Positions 1 through 8,530 of a stretch of 64,000 nucleotides of DNA are shown here, one piece after another. Each line of letters opens with the position of its first letter. Position 1 is the first letter of the stretch. This stretch comes from Ideonella_A sakaiensis_A (lineage in GTDB: Bacteria > Pseudomonadota > Gammaproteobacteria > Burkholderiales > Burkholderiaceae_C), in NCBI RefSeq assembly GCF_048320135.1, contig NZ_CP182947.1, positions 3,534,001-3,598,000 of the forward strand, read 5' to 3'. Below the pieces are notes generated by a model that was not told the origin of the DNA, searched no databases, and worked only from the letters and a program-made list of their open reading frames with translations. The position numbers and the translations under genes were made by a program.

Positions 1-1220
1 GTTTCCGGTTTGCCGCGGATCACCTCGCGCGCCGCCTTCAGATGGCGGGCCAGCCGGAAGACGAACGCCAGCTCGTCGGCAAACGCATAGTCGGCAGCCG
101 CATCACCGCACAGGCTGGCCTCGGTGATCACCGCATCGAGCTGGTCGTGGCGCAGGTTGGCGGCAATCCGGACCCGTTCGAGACGGGTCTCGCTGGCGCG
201 GATCTCCAGCGTCTGCTCATCGATCGTCACGTACAGCGATACCGCCGGGCATTCGCGGCCGGCGAGCAGCGTATAGGCCTGCACGACATCGTCGGGCAGC
301 ATCGTCAGCTTGTGCCCCGGCATATACACCGTCGACAGCCGGTCGCGGGCAATCCGGTCGAGCGGCGAATCGGGCTGGAAGGCAAGGCCGGGCGCGGCGA
401 TGTGGATGCCACAGACCACCGTGCCGCTGCCCAGGCCGCGTACCGACAGCGCATCGTCGATCTCGGTGGTCGCCGAATCGTCGATCGAGAAGGCGTCGAC
501 CTCGGCCAGCGGCAACTCCTCCCTGATCTCCGGCGGCGTCGCGTCGGGAAAGCCCGTTCCCTGGGGAAAGTTCTCGAACAGGAAACGTTTCCAGTGGAAC
601 TGGTAAGGCGAATCGATCGCGCCGGCGGAGGTCAGCAGGTCGAGCGGCGCGCGGTGCGACAGCTTCGATGCAGCGACCACTGCCTTGTATTCGGCGGCGT
701 TCTTGTCCGGTCGGAACAGGATCTTGTAGAGCTGCTCGCGAATCGGGTCAGGGCAGACGCCCGCGGCCAGCTCCGCCGCCCAGGCATCGATTTGTGCGGC
801 AAGCTGCTTCTTGCGCTCGATGCCGAGCAGTGCCGCCTTGACGGTTTCCTCGGGCGCCTTCTTGAACAAACCCTTGCCGAGGCGGCGGAAATAGTGCGGC
901 GCCTCGAACAGCTTGAACAACATCGCCGCCTGGGTGGCGGTATCGGCGTTGTCGCTGAAATAGTCGCGCGCCAGTTCGGAGAAGCTGAAATCCTCGTCCG
1001 GCGCAAATTCCCAGGCCAGATCGAGCTCGATTTCTGCCGATTTCTGCTGTGCCTCGGCGACCAGCTCGGCAGGCTGCGGCTGCTCGAACTTGAGCAGCAT
1101 GTTGGCCGCCTTCACCTTGACCCGCTTGCCGGAGTCGAGTTCGACCTGGGCCGAGGTGTCGGCCTCGGACAATACCCGCCCGGCGAGAAATTTGCCGCCG
1201 TCTTCAAACAATGCATACAT
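1..1220 (-). CDS. RNB-domain 3'-5' exoribonuclease (RNase II/R family), partial
   Basis: The gene runs off the left edge, so about 406 N-terminal codons are visible and the C-terminus is missing. The start is ATG at 1220 (MYALFEDGGK). The N-terminal part fits the VacB-like proteins found in betaproteobacteria. The RNB catalytic stretch reads AFSIDDSATTEIDDALSV at about residue 240; the aspartates that bind Mg2+ in RNase II are present, with Glu where E. coli RNase II has the second Asp of the cluster. It should degrade RNA 3' to 5' in the cytoplasm. It lies 111 bp downstream of the acyl reductase gene on the same strand. Family assignment is strong; choosing between RNase II and RNase R is not possible from the visible part. 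Confidence 0.85.
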   Translation of the reverse strand, partial: MYALFEDGGKFLAGRVLSEADTSAQVELDSGKRVKVKAANMLLKFEQPQPAELVAEAQQKSAEIELDLAWEFAPDEDFSFSELARDYFSDNADTATQAAMLFKLFEAPHYFRRLGKGLFKKAPEETVKAALLGIERKKQLAAQIDAWAAELAAGVCPDPIREQLYKILFRPDKNAAEYKAVVAASKLSHRAPLDLLTSAGAIDSPYQFHWKRFLFENFPQGTGFPDATPPEIREELPLAEVDAFSIDDSATTEIDDALSVRGLGSGTVVCGIHIAAPGLAFQPDSPLDRIARDRLSTVYMPGHKLTMLPDDVVQAYTLLAGRECPAVSLYVTIDEQTLEIRASETRLERVRIAANLRHDQLDAVITEASLCGDAAADYAFADELAFVFRLARHLKAAREVIRGKPE

Positions 1221-1331
1221 GACGGGATTGTCGCCGCTCCGCCGGTCTGCATCGACCCGGCCGCGGCGCGCCCGGCGGCGGCTGCGGGCGCGGACGGGCG
1301 GCGCGGTGCAGGCGCCCGCGCCGCAGCGCGA

Positions 1332-3338
1332 TCAGAAGTGGATGCCGCGCATCATCTGCTGCATCGCGATCGCCTCCGGCGAAAGCGCCGCCTTCGCGCT
1401 CTTGTCGCCCTTCGCGGCCGAGCTGTCCGGGAACATCCGGAAGGTCGTGTTCATCACGATCTGCGCGATCCGCGGCAGCAGCGCATGCAGCAACTCGCCG
1501 GAGATGCCGAGCCGCGTCGCGACGCGCACCGGCTTGTAGACGCAGGCCTCGGCAATCATGTCGGCGGCCTCTTCCGGCGCCAGCGTCGGCACGTTCTTGT
1601 AGATCGCGGTCGGCGCGATCATCGGCGTGCGCACCAGTGGCATGTTGATCGTCGTGAAGGTGATGCCCTGATCGGCAAATTCGCTCGATGCGCAGCGGGT
1701 CCAGGCATCCAGCGCCGCCTTGCTCGCGACATAGGCGGAAAAGCGCGGCGCATTGGTCAATACGCCGATCGAGCTGATATTGACGATGTGGCCGCGCCGT
1801 TTCGCGACCATTCCGGGCAGCAGCCCCATCGTCACGCGCAGGCAGCCGAAATAGTTCAGCTGCATCGTCCGCTCGAAATCGTGGAAGCGGTCGTAGCTCG
1901 ATTCGATCGCGCGCCGGATCGAGCGGCCGGCGTTGTTGATCAGGAAATCGACGCCGCCGTATTTTTCGGCGATCCACGCCATCAGCGCCGCCGATCCGGC
2001 CTCTTCGGCGATGTCGCACGAGAAGGTGTCGACGATGGCATCGGCGCCGGCCGCCTGCAGGATCTCGTCCTTCGCCGCCACCAGTTTTGTCTCGTCGCGG
2101 GCGCAGATCAGCGTGATCGCGCCGGCTTCGGCAAACTTGATCGCCGCAGCCAGGCCGATGCCCGACGAACCGCCGGTGACCAGCACCACCTTGCCGCCGA
2201 CGGTGCCGCGCAGCGTGCGGTCGATCGCCAGCGCCGGGTCGAGATGGCGCTCCCAGTAGTCCCAGATCGTCCACGCGTAGTCGCGCAGGTTCGGGCAGCT
2301 GATGCCGCTGCCTTTCAGCGCCGCCTCGGCATCGCGGCTGTCGAAGCGGGTCGGGTAATTGATGAAGGTGAAGATGTCCTCGGGCAGGCCGAGGTCCTTC
2401 ATCACCGCCTGGCGCACCCGGCGCACCGGCGCCAGCGCCATCATGCCTTTCTTGACGCTTTTCGGGATGAAGCCGAGCAGCGCGGCGTTGACGAAGATGT
2501 TCATCTTCGGCGCATGTGCCGCCTTGCTGAAGATGTCGAGCACGTCGCCGACCCGGTAGCCCTCGGGGTCGACGAGGTGGAAGCAGTTCTTCTCCAGCGC
2601 TGCCTTGCTGTGGCTGATGTGGTCGAGCGCGGCGACCACATAGTCGACCGGCACGATGTTGATGCGCCCGCCTTCGAGGCCGATGCTCGGCATCCACGGC
2701 GGCAGGATCTGCCGCATCCGCTGGATCAGCTTGAAGAAATAGTAGGGGCCGTCGATCTTGTCCATCTCGCCGGTCTGCGAGTCGCCAACGACGAGGGCCG
2801 GCCGATAAACCGTCCACGGCACCTTCGATTCGACACGAACGATCTTCTCGCTTTCGTGCTTGGTCAGGAAATACGGATGGTCGAGCCCTTCGGCCTCCTC
2901 GAACATGTCCTCGCGGAAGACGCCTTCGTACAGGCCGGCGGCGGCGATCGAGCTGACGTGGTGCAGGTGGCCGGCATCGATCGCCTTCGCGAACTCGACG
3001 GCATTGCGCGTGCCTTCGACGTTGACCTCGATCTGGCTGGCTTCGTCGGCGCCGAGGTCGTAGATCGCCGCCAGGTGGTACAGGTGGTCGATCTGCCCTT
3101 TCAGCGATTTCAGTGCATCGGCCGCAACGCCGAGCTTTTTCGCCTTCAGGTCGCCGTAGACCGGGACCGCGCGCTTGCGCGCCGCGCCACTGAGCTGCCA
3201 GTAGTCGAGCAGCTCGTCGAGCTTGCCTTCGCTTTCACGCCGCAGCAGAAAAAACACCGTGCTGCCGCGCCGGTCGAGCAGTTTCCTGACGAGTCGCTTG
3301 CCGATAAAACCGGTCGCACCAGTGACGAAATATTGCAT
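1332..3338 (-). CDS. Two-domain fatty acyl-CoA/acyl-ACP reductase (NAD-binding_4 + SDR)
   Basis: 668 residues from ATG 3338, preceded by GGAG. Residues 1 to about 370 form an extended-SDR (NAD_binding_4) domain with the nucleotide motif TGATGFIG at 6-13 and a YFLTK active-site YxxxK. Residues about 375-668 form a classical SDR domain with TGGSSGIG, NNAG, a catalytic Ser in NISSIG and YVASK. Length, domain order and long identical stretches (for example HHVSSIAAAGL, DGPYYFFK, FERTMQLNYFG) match the Marinobacter fatty acyl-CoA reductase as I recall it. That enzyme reduces acyl-CoA to fatty alcohol with NADPH in two steps. A role in wax ester or fatty alcohol formation is inferred. The gene is divergent from a phasin gene, which fits a storage-lipid locus. 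Confidence 0.85.
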   Translation of the reverse strand: MQYFVTGATGFIGKRLVRKLLDRRGSTVFFLLRRESEGKLDELLDYWQLSGAARKRAVPVYGDLKAKKLGVAADALKSLKGQIDHLYHLAAIYDLGADEASQIEVNVEGTRNAVEFAKAIDAGHLHHVSSIAAAGLYEGVFREDMFEEAEGLDHPYFLTKHESEKIVRVESKVPWTVYRPALVVGDSQTGEMDKIDGPYYFFKLIQRMRQILPPWMPSIGLEGGRINIVPVDYVVAALDHISHSKAALEKNCFHLVDPEGYRVGDVLDIFSKAAHAPKMNIFVNAALLGFIPKSVKKGMMALAPVRRVRQAVMKDLGLPEDIFTFINYPTRFDSRDAEAALKGSGISCPNLRDYAWTIWDYWERHLDPALAIDRTLRGTVGGKVVLVTGGSSGIGLAAAIKFAEAGAITLICARDETKLVAAKDEILQAAGADAIVDTFSCDIAEEAGSAALMAWIAEKYGGVDFLINNAGRSIRRAIESSYDRFHDFERTMQLNYFGCLRVTMGLLPGMVAKRRGHIVNISSIGVLTNAPRFSAYVASKAALDAWTRCASSEFADQGITFTTINMPLVRTPMIAPTAIYKNVPTLAPEEAADMIAEACVYKPVRVATRLGISGELLHALLPRIAQIVMNTTFRMFPDSSAAKGDKSAKAALSPEAIAMQQMMRGIHF

Positions 3339-3482
3339 GGTCAGTCTCCGTTGTTCGAATGTCCGGGTATCGGTCATCATTCTTGACCAGACCTCGATAC
3401 AGCTGGCTGCACGTTTCCCCGGGCCCGCGCTGCTGCGCCGTTGCATGTTGCCACCGATAGAGCCGACTCACTAGCCGCGACG

Positions 3483-3511
3483 GTGACACGACGGCGGCGG
3501 ACTCCTATAGT
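3483..3511 (+). promoter_or_regulatory. Candidate sigma-70 promoter of the phasin gene
   Basis: A -35 element GTGACA (3483-3488) and a -10 element TATAGT (3506-3511) are separated by exactly 17 bp. Transcription would start near 3518, leaving a leader of about 65 nt before the phasin ATG at 3583. It sits in the 244-bp divergent region shared with the acyl reductase gene. The assignment rests on consensus match only. Confidence 0.5.
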
Positions 3512-3582
3512 CGGCCTTGCTTCGCGCGCAGCGGCGGTCGCGCGCTCGAAGAATTTCTCAACCTCATGCAACGGGCAACACC

Positions 3583-4149
3583 ATGGTCAAGAAACTGAAG
3601 CAGATGGCAGACAAGCAAGCCGGCGCAAGCAACACCTTGTTCGACCGTGCGCTGGCCAGTTCGGTGAAGGAGTCGGCGCAGCAGATCTGGCTGGCCGGCA
3701 TGGGTGCGTTCTCGAAGGCGCAGGAGGAAGGCGGCAAGGTCTTCGACGCGCTGGTCAAGGACGGCGTCAATCTGCAGCGCAAGACGCAGGCCGCAGCGGA
3801 GGAGAAGTTCGGCGAGGTGACGAATCGCATGACCAACATGGCGGGCGACGTCGGCGCCAAGGCCGGCCAGCACTGGGACAAGCTCGAGACGATTTTCGAG
3901 GAGCGTGTCGCGCGTTCGATGAAGCGGCTCGGTGTGCCGTCGGCGAAGGACATGGCGGCACTGCAGCAACGGATCGATGCGCTGAGTGCCGAGGTCGCCC
4001 GCCTCGCCAAGACCGGTGGCGCCACGTCGAAGGCAGGTCGTTCGCCGAAGGCAAGCGTCACGCCGGCGAAGAAGGCGAGCGCTGCTCGCAAGACGCCGGC
4101 CAAACGGCGCACGGCGGCAAAGAAATCCGCGGCGGCGAGCGGGGCCTGA
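3583..4149 (+). CDS. Phasin (PHA granule-associated protein, PhaI/PhaF type)
   Basis: 188 residues. Residues 1 to about 135 are an amphipathic helical phasin domain with the typical AQQIWLAGMGAFSKAQEEGGKVFDALVKDG-like core (split here only for description) and a heptad-rich end (ALQQRIDALSAEVARL). Residues about 140-188 are a Lys/Ala/Pro-rich histone H1-like tail (PAKKASAARKTPAKR), as in PhaF, which binds DNA. The protein should coat polyhydroxyalkanoate granules and may attach them to the nucleoid. ATG 3583 is chosen because translation from the upstream ATG at 3517 would add an unphasin-like leader. No PHA synthase is in the window, so PHA production is implied, not shown. Confidence 0.9.
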   Translation: MVKKLKQMADKQAGASNTLFDRALASSVKESAQQIWLAGMGAFSKAQEEGGKVFDALVKDGVNLQRKTQAAAEEKFGEVTNRMTNMAGDVGAKAGQHWDKLETIFEERVARSMKRLGVPSAKDMAALQQRIDALSAEVARLAKTGGATSKAGRSPKASVTPAKKASAARKTPAKRRTAAKKSAAASGA

Positions 4150-4162
4150 CCGTTCTCGTTGG

Positions 4163-4181
4163 CGCCGCCCCGGTGGCGGCG
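4163..4181. terminator. Hairpin between convergent phasin and yqaA genes
   Basis: CGCCGCC (4163-4169) pairs with GGCGGCG (4175-4181) across a 5-nt loop. It lies in the 37-bp gap where the two genes converge, so it may terminate both. No T-tract follows, so termination is inferred from position. Confidence 0.4.
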
Positions 4182-4186
4182 GCGTA

Positions 4187-4678
4187 TCAGCCGATGTTGC
4201 CGGGAAAGACCCAGAGCAGCGCTGTCGTCATCGTCAGGTAGCGGGCGAACTTGCCGATCGCCATGTAGCCGAGGCAGCGCCAGAACGGCATGTTCAGCCA
4301 GCCGGCGACCGCGCACAGCGGATCGCCGACGATCGGCAGCCACGACAACAGGCAGGTCTTCGGTCCGAAGCGTTGCAGCCAGTCGAGTGCCTTCACATGC
4401 GCCGGCCCATGATGGAAATGTTCGTACGCCTTTTCGGCACCGCGGCCCATCCACCAGCTGACCGCCCCGCCCAGCGAATTGCCGAGTGTCGCGACCAGCA
4501 TCGCAGGCCAGAACAGCGACGGGTTCAGCTTGACCAGGCCGAAGACTGCCGGCTCGGAGCCGAGCGGCAACAAGGTGGCAGAGACGAACGAGACGACGAA
4601 GACGGTGCTGAGCCCGTATTTCGGAAGCGCCAGCGCCGCCAGCAAGGCCATCATCTGGGCTTCGAACCAGGCAGTCAT
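4187..4678 (-). CDS. YqaA family membrane protein (DedA/SNARE-associated superfamily)
   Basis: 163 residues. The sequence has hydrophobic segments separated by conserved pieces typical of YqaA: LPLGSEPAVFGLVKLNP, ATLGNSLGGAVSWWMGR and a C-terminal GKFARYL. It has the re-entrant loop plus transmembrane helix pattern of small DedA-like proteins and would sit in the inner membrane. Its biochemical role is not established. It converges on the phasin gene and its start is head-to-head with dusB. Confidence 0.85.
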   Translation of the reverse strand: MTAWFEAQMMALLAALALPKYGLSTVFVVSFVSATLLPLGSEPAVFGLVKLNPSLFWPAMLVATLGNSLGGAVSWWMGRGAEKAYEHFHHGPAHVKALDWLQRFGPKTCLLSWLPIVGDPLCAVAGWLNMPFWRCLGYMAIGKFARYLTMTTALLWVFPGNIG

Positions 4679-4812
4679 GGGCGGCGATTATCGGCTGCGC
4701 GCCGAACCGCACGCGGCTGTCCGGATTGGCGGCGGCAGCGCCGGGCTGCCGCTATACTTCTGCCTCCTTTTTGAGCAGCCCGGCGGTTTCCCGGCCGGCC
4801 CGTCCCAGCCTC

Positions 4813-5868
4813 ATGGCTTCCTTGCGCATCGGCCCCATCACGCTGGCCAACCGACTGTTCGTGGCCCCGATGGCAGGGGTCACCGATCGCCCGTTCCGCC
4901 AGTTGTGCAAACGGCTCGGTGCCGGCCATGCGGTCAGCGAGATGGTGACCTCCCGACGCGATCTCTGGCATACGCTGAAGACCAGCCGGCGCGCCAACCA
5001 TGACGGCGAGGTGGCGCCGATCGCGGTGCAGATCGCCGGCACCGAGCCGGCGATGATGGCCGAGGCCGCGGTCTACAACATCGACCGCGGTGCGCAGATC
5101 ATCGACATCAACATGGGTTGCCCGGCGAAAAAGGTCTGCAATGCCTGGGCCGGCTCGGCGCTGATGCAGAACGAGCCGCTGGCGGTGCGCATCATCGATG
5201 CCGTCGTCGACGTCTGTGCTGCGCGCGGCGTGCCGGTGACGCTGAAGATGCGCACCGGTTGGCGCCACGACCAGCGCAATGCGCTGCGCCTGTCGCTGGC
5301 CGCCGAGGCGGCCGGCATTGCATTGATCGCGATCCACGGCCGGACCCGCGAACAGGGTTATGGCGGCCAGGCCGAACATGCCAGCGTCGCCGCGGTGAAG
5401 GCCGCGCTGCGCATACCGGTGGTCGCCAACGGCGACATCGACAGCCCGCAGAAGGCGGCGGCAGTGCTCGAGGCGACCGGCGCCGATGCGGTGATGATCG
5501 GACGCGCCGCGCAGGGCCGTCCGTGGATCTTCGGCGAAGTGGCCCACTATCTGGAGACCGGCGAACTGCTGCCGCCGCCGACCGTCGAGCAGGCCAAGCG
5601 CTGGCTGCTCGAGCATCTGGCCGACCATTACGGCCTGTATGGCGAATATGCCGGCGTGCGCACCGCGCGCAAACACATTGGCTGGGCGGTGCGTGATCTG
5701 CCTGGCGGTATCGATTTCCGTGCCGAGATGAATGCACTCGAAAGCAGCGCAGAACAGATGCGGCTGCTCGAGGCGTGGTGCGACCGGTTGGCGTCGCGCT
5801 TCGAACGTTGGCCGGCGCCCGCCGCCAACGATGCCTCCGGCGGCGATTGCCTGCCGCTGCTCGCATGA
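4813..5868 (+). CDS. dusB: tRNA-dihydrouridine synthase B
   Basis: 351 residues. This is an FMN-dependent enzyme that reduces specific uridines in the tRNA D-loop. The N-terminus LRIGPITLANRLFVAPMAGVTD, the active-site Cys stretch NMGCPAKKVCN, the KMRTGW segment, the HGRTREQ segment and the FMN-binding NGDI and GRAAQGRPWIF motifs are all present. ATG 4813 is chosen because the protein then begins directly at the TIM barrel; earlier in-frame ATGs add an unrelated leader. The gene is followed by fis, the same dusB-fis arrangement seen in enterobacteria. A -10-like TATACT at 4753-4758 lies 55 bp upstream. Confidence 0.95.
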   Translation: MASLRIGPITLANRLFVAPMAGVTDRPFRQLCKRLGAGHAVSEMVTSRRDLWHTLKTSRRANHDGEVAPIAVQIAGTEPAMMAEAAVYNIDRGAQIIDINMGCPAKKVCNAWAGSALMQNEPLAVRIIDAVVDVCAARGVPVTLKMRTGWRHDQRNALRLSLAAEAAGIALIAIHGRTREQGYGGQAEHASVAAVKAALRIPVVANGDIDSPQKAAAVLEATGADAVMIGRAAQGRPWIFGEVAHYLETGELLPPPTVEQAKRWLLEHLADHYGLYGEYAGVRTARKHIGWAVRDLPGGIDFRAEMNALESSAEQMRLLEAWCDRLASRFERWPAPAANDASGGDCLPLLA

Positions 5869-5938
5869 ACGCGCAGCACGTCGGGCGCGGCGCCAGTGTG
5901 CCGGCGCATGGGCCATCTGGCCGCGCGGGGGTGCGCCG

Positions 5939-6178
5939 GTGAGCAGCAAGCATCAGATCGAGGACTGCATCCGCGACAACCTCGAGGCCTATTTCAAGGA
6001 CCTCGGCGGCGTCGAGCCGGCCGCGATGTACGACATGATCCTCAATGTCGTCGAGAAGCCGCTGCTCGACGTCGTGATGAGCCATGCCGAAGGCAACCAG
6101 AGCCGCGCCGCCGAATGGCTGGGCATCAACCGCAATACGCTGCGCCGCAAGCTGCTGGCGCACAAACTGATCACCTGA
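5939..6178 (+). CDS. fis: Fis family nucleoid-associated DNA-binding protein
   Basis: 79 residues from GTG 5939. The C-terminal helix-turn-helix (NQSRAAEWLGINRNTLRRK) is nearly canonical Fis. The N-terminal helices include DMILNVVEKPLLDVVM, matching the dimerisation and DNA-inversion-stimulating region. GTG is chosen because it gives the usual 77-79 residue betaproteobacterial Fis and a G-rich stretch precedes it; no in-frame ATG fits. It lies 70 bp after dusB, and co-transcription is likely. The protein should bend DNA and tune growth-phase transcription. Confidence 0.92.
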   Translation: MSSKHQIEDCIRDNLEAYFKDLGGVEPAAMYDMILNVVEKPLLDVVMSHAEGNQSRAAEWLGINRNTLRRKLLAHKLIT

Positions 6179-6258
6179 GGCTTGCGCCCGGCCGCCGTCA
6201 GCGCGCACAGAATGTCGCAGGCAGCCGGCCGCACCGTCTCGAACCAAGAGAATTCCCG

Positions 6259-7851
6259 ATGCAAGCCCTGATTTCCGTTTCCGACAAGACCGGTGTTCTC
6301 GAACTGGCGCGCGCGCTGCACGGCCTGGGCATCGGACTGTTGTCGACCGGCGGTACCGCACGCCTGCTGGCCGACGACGGTCTGCCGGTTGTCGAGGTCG
6401 CCGACCACACCGGTTTTCCGGAAATGCTCGATGGCCGCGTGAAGACGCTGCATCCGCGCATCCACGGCGGCCTGCTGGCCCGGCGCGACCTGCCGGCGCA
6501 CATGGCCGCGCTGGCCGAACACGACATCCCGACGATCGACATCCTCGTCGTCAACCTCTACCCATTCGAGTCGACGGTTGCCAAACCGGGCTGCACGCTC
6601 GACGATGCAATCGAGAACATCGATATCGGCGGGCCGGCGATGGTGCGTTCAGCGGCAAAGAACTGGAAGGATGTGGCGGTGCTGACCGATGCCGCGCAAT
6701 ACGCCGGCGTGCTCGACGAACTGCGGCAGGCCGGATCGATCAGCGATGCGACGAAGTTTGCGCTGTCGATCGCCGCCTTCAACCGGATCGCGAACTACGA
6801 CGCCGCGATCAGCGACTACCTGTCCGCATTGCAGGCCGACGGCAGCCGCAGCGAGTTTCCGGCCCAGAGCAATGGCCGCTTCGTCAAGCTGCAGGACCTG
6901 CGTTATGGCGAAAATCCACACCAGCGGGCGGCTTTCTACCGCGACCTCCATCCGGCGCCAGGCTCGCTGGTGACGGCACGGCAGCTGCAGGGCAAGGAGC
7001 TGTCGTACAACAACATCGCCGACGCCGACGCGGCCTGGGAATGCGTGCGCAGTTTCGATCTGCGCACCGACGGCCCGGCCTGCGTGATCGTCAAGCATGC
7101 CAATCCCTGCGGTGTTGCCCTCGGCGTCGATGCCGCCGGCGCTTATGCAAAGGCCTTCTCGACCGATCCGACCTCGGCATTCGGCGGCATCATCGCGTTC
7201 AACTGTCCGGTGGACGGCGCTGCAGCGCAGGCTGTGGCAAAGCAGTTTGTCGAGGTGCTGATCGCGCCGGCCTTCAGTGACGATGCACTGGCCGTTTTTG
7301 CCGGCAAGCCGAATACCCGGGTTCTGCAGATCGCCGTCGATGCGGTCCGTCCGGACGCGCCCAGCGCCTGGGAGCAGGGCCGCAACGCGCACGACGTCAA
7401 GCGGATCGGCTCCGGGCTGCTGATCCAGTCGGCCGACAACCACGTGCTGCGCAGCAACGAGCTGAAGGTCGTCACCGAGCGCGCGCCGACGCCGGGCCAG
7501 CTTGCCGACCTGATGTTTGCATGGAAGGTCGCCAAATATGTGAAGAGCAATGCAATCGTCTTCTGCGGCGACGGTCGGACGCTCGGCGTCGGCGCCGGCC
7601 AGATGAGCCGCATCGATTCGGCGCGAATCGCCGGCATCAAGGCCGACAACGCCGGCCTGACGCTGGCCGGTTCGGTGGTCGCGAGCGACGCCTTCTTCCC
7701 GTTCCGCGATGGCCTCGACGTCGTCTGCGATGCCGGTGCGACGGCGGTGATCCAGCCCGGTGGCTCGATGCGCGATGCCGAAGTGATCGCTGCGGCAAAC
7801 GAACGCGGCATCGTGATGGTCTTCAGCGGCGTGCGGCACTTCCGCCATTGA
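6259..7851 (+). CDS. purH: Bifunctional AICAR formyltransferase / IMP cyclohydrolase
   Basis: 530 residues, the usual PurH length. The N-terminal MGS-like cyclohydrolase domain (about 1-200) starts ALISVSDKTGVLELARAL and has the loop STGGTARLL and the DGRVKTLHPRIHGG signature. The C-terminal transformylase domain contains LRYGENPHQRAAFY, the catalytic Lys-His pair in VIVKHANPCG, and DPTSAFGGI. It catalyses the last two steps of IMP synthesis. AAGAGA lies upstream of ATG 6259. ruvC follows after 8 bp. Confidence 0.97.
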   Translation: MQALISVSDKTGVLELARALHGLGIGLLSTGGTARLLADDGLPVVEVADHTGFPEMLDGRVKTLHPRIHGGLLARRDLPAHMAALAEHDIPTIDILVVNLYPFESTVAKPGCTLDDAIENIDIGGPAMVRSAAKNWKDVAVLTDAAQYAGVLDELRQAGSISDATKFALSIAAFNRIANYDAAISDYLSALQADGSRSEFPAQSNGRFVKLQDLRYGENPHQRAAFYRDLHPAPGSLVTARQLQGKELSYNNIADADAAWECVRSFDLRTDGPACVIVKHANPCGVALGVDAAGAYAKAFSTDPTSAFGGIIAFNCPVDGAAAQAVAKQFVEVLIAPAFSDDALAVFAGKPNTRVLQIAVDAVRPDAPSAWEQGRNAHDVKRIGSGLLIQSADNHVLRSNELKVVTERAPTPGQLADLMFAWKVAKYVKSNAIVFCGDGRTLGVGAGQMSRIDSARIAGIKADNAGLTLAGSVVASDAFFPFRDGLDVVCDAGATAVIQPGGSMRDAEVIAAANERGIVMVFSGVRHFRH

Positions 7852-7859
7852 GCACGCCC

Positions 7860-8408
7860 ATGCGCATCCTCGGCATCGACCCCGGACTGGTGACGACCGG
7901 TTTCGGCGTCATCGATGCCGAAGGTGCGCAGCTGCACTATGTCGCGAGCGGCACGATCCGCACCGCTGCGGTCGAGATCGGCCAGTTGCCGGCACGGCTG
8001 AAGCTGATCTTCGACGGTGTCTCGGAACTGAAGGCGCGATACCAGCCGAGTTGCGCGGCGGTCGAGATCGTCTTCGTCAATGTCAATCCGCAGTCGACGC
8101 TGCTGCTCGGACAGGCGCGCGGCGCGGCGATCACCGCGCTGGTTGCCGGCCAGCTCGAGGTCTCCGAATACACCGCGCTGCAGATGAAAAAGGCGATCGT
8201 CGGCCATGGCCACGCCCGCAAGGAGCAGATCCAGGAGATGGTGATGCGCCTGCTGCGCCTGCCGGGCCTGCCGGGCAAGGATGCGGCCGATGCGCTCGGC
8301 CTCGCGATCTGCCATGCGCACGCCGGTTCGTCGTTCGCAGCAATCGCCAAGGCGGCGCCGTTGAGCCGGCGCTCGCATGCCCAGTTCAAGGGCGGCCGCA
8401 CCTATTGA
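7860..8408 (+). CDS. ruvC: Holliday junction endodeoxyribonuclease RuvC
   Basis: 182 residues. It contains the RNase H-fold acidic residues of RuvC: Asp in MRILGIDPG, Glu in AAVEIVFVN, and the two Asp residues in GKDAADALGLAICH. The segment NPQSTLLLGQARGAA is also characteristic. It resolves four-way junctions as a homodimer with RuvAB. It follows purH closely; ruvA and ruvB are not in the window, so they must lie elsewhere. Confidence 0.96.
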   Translation: MRILGIDPGLVTTGFGVIDAEGAQLHYVASGTIRTAAVEIGQLPARLKLIFDGVSELKARYQPSCAAVEIVFVNVNPQSTLLLGQARGAAITALVAGQLEVSEYTALQMKKAIVGHGHARKEQIQEMVMRLLRLPGLPGKDAADALGLAICHAHAGSSFAAIAKAAPLSRRSHAQFKGGRTY

Positions 8409-8530
8409 GGCCGTGTCATCGGCCGTTCGCAGTCGCGCGAAACGAGCGGTGCCTACAATTTGCTTATTGCAGCCTGCGGCGCCCGCGGCCGTCGACGCGT
8501 TAATTCCACCCATCCAACAGGTGCCCGAAC

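Noticed and set aside
42..3386. Very long plus-strand open frame over the exoribonuclease and acyl reductase
   Set aside because: It spans two strongly recognisable minus-strand genes, is Arg/Asp/Gly-rich with no domain resemblance, and is explained by high GC at third codon positions.
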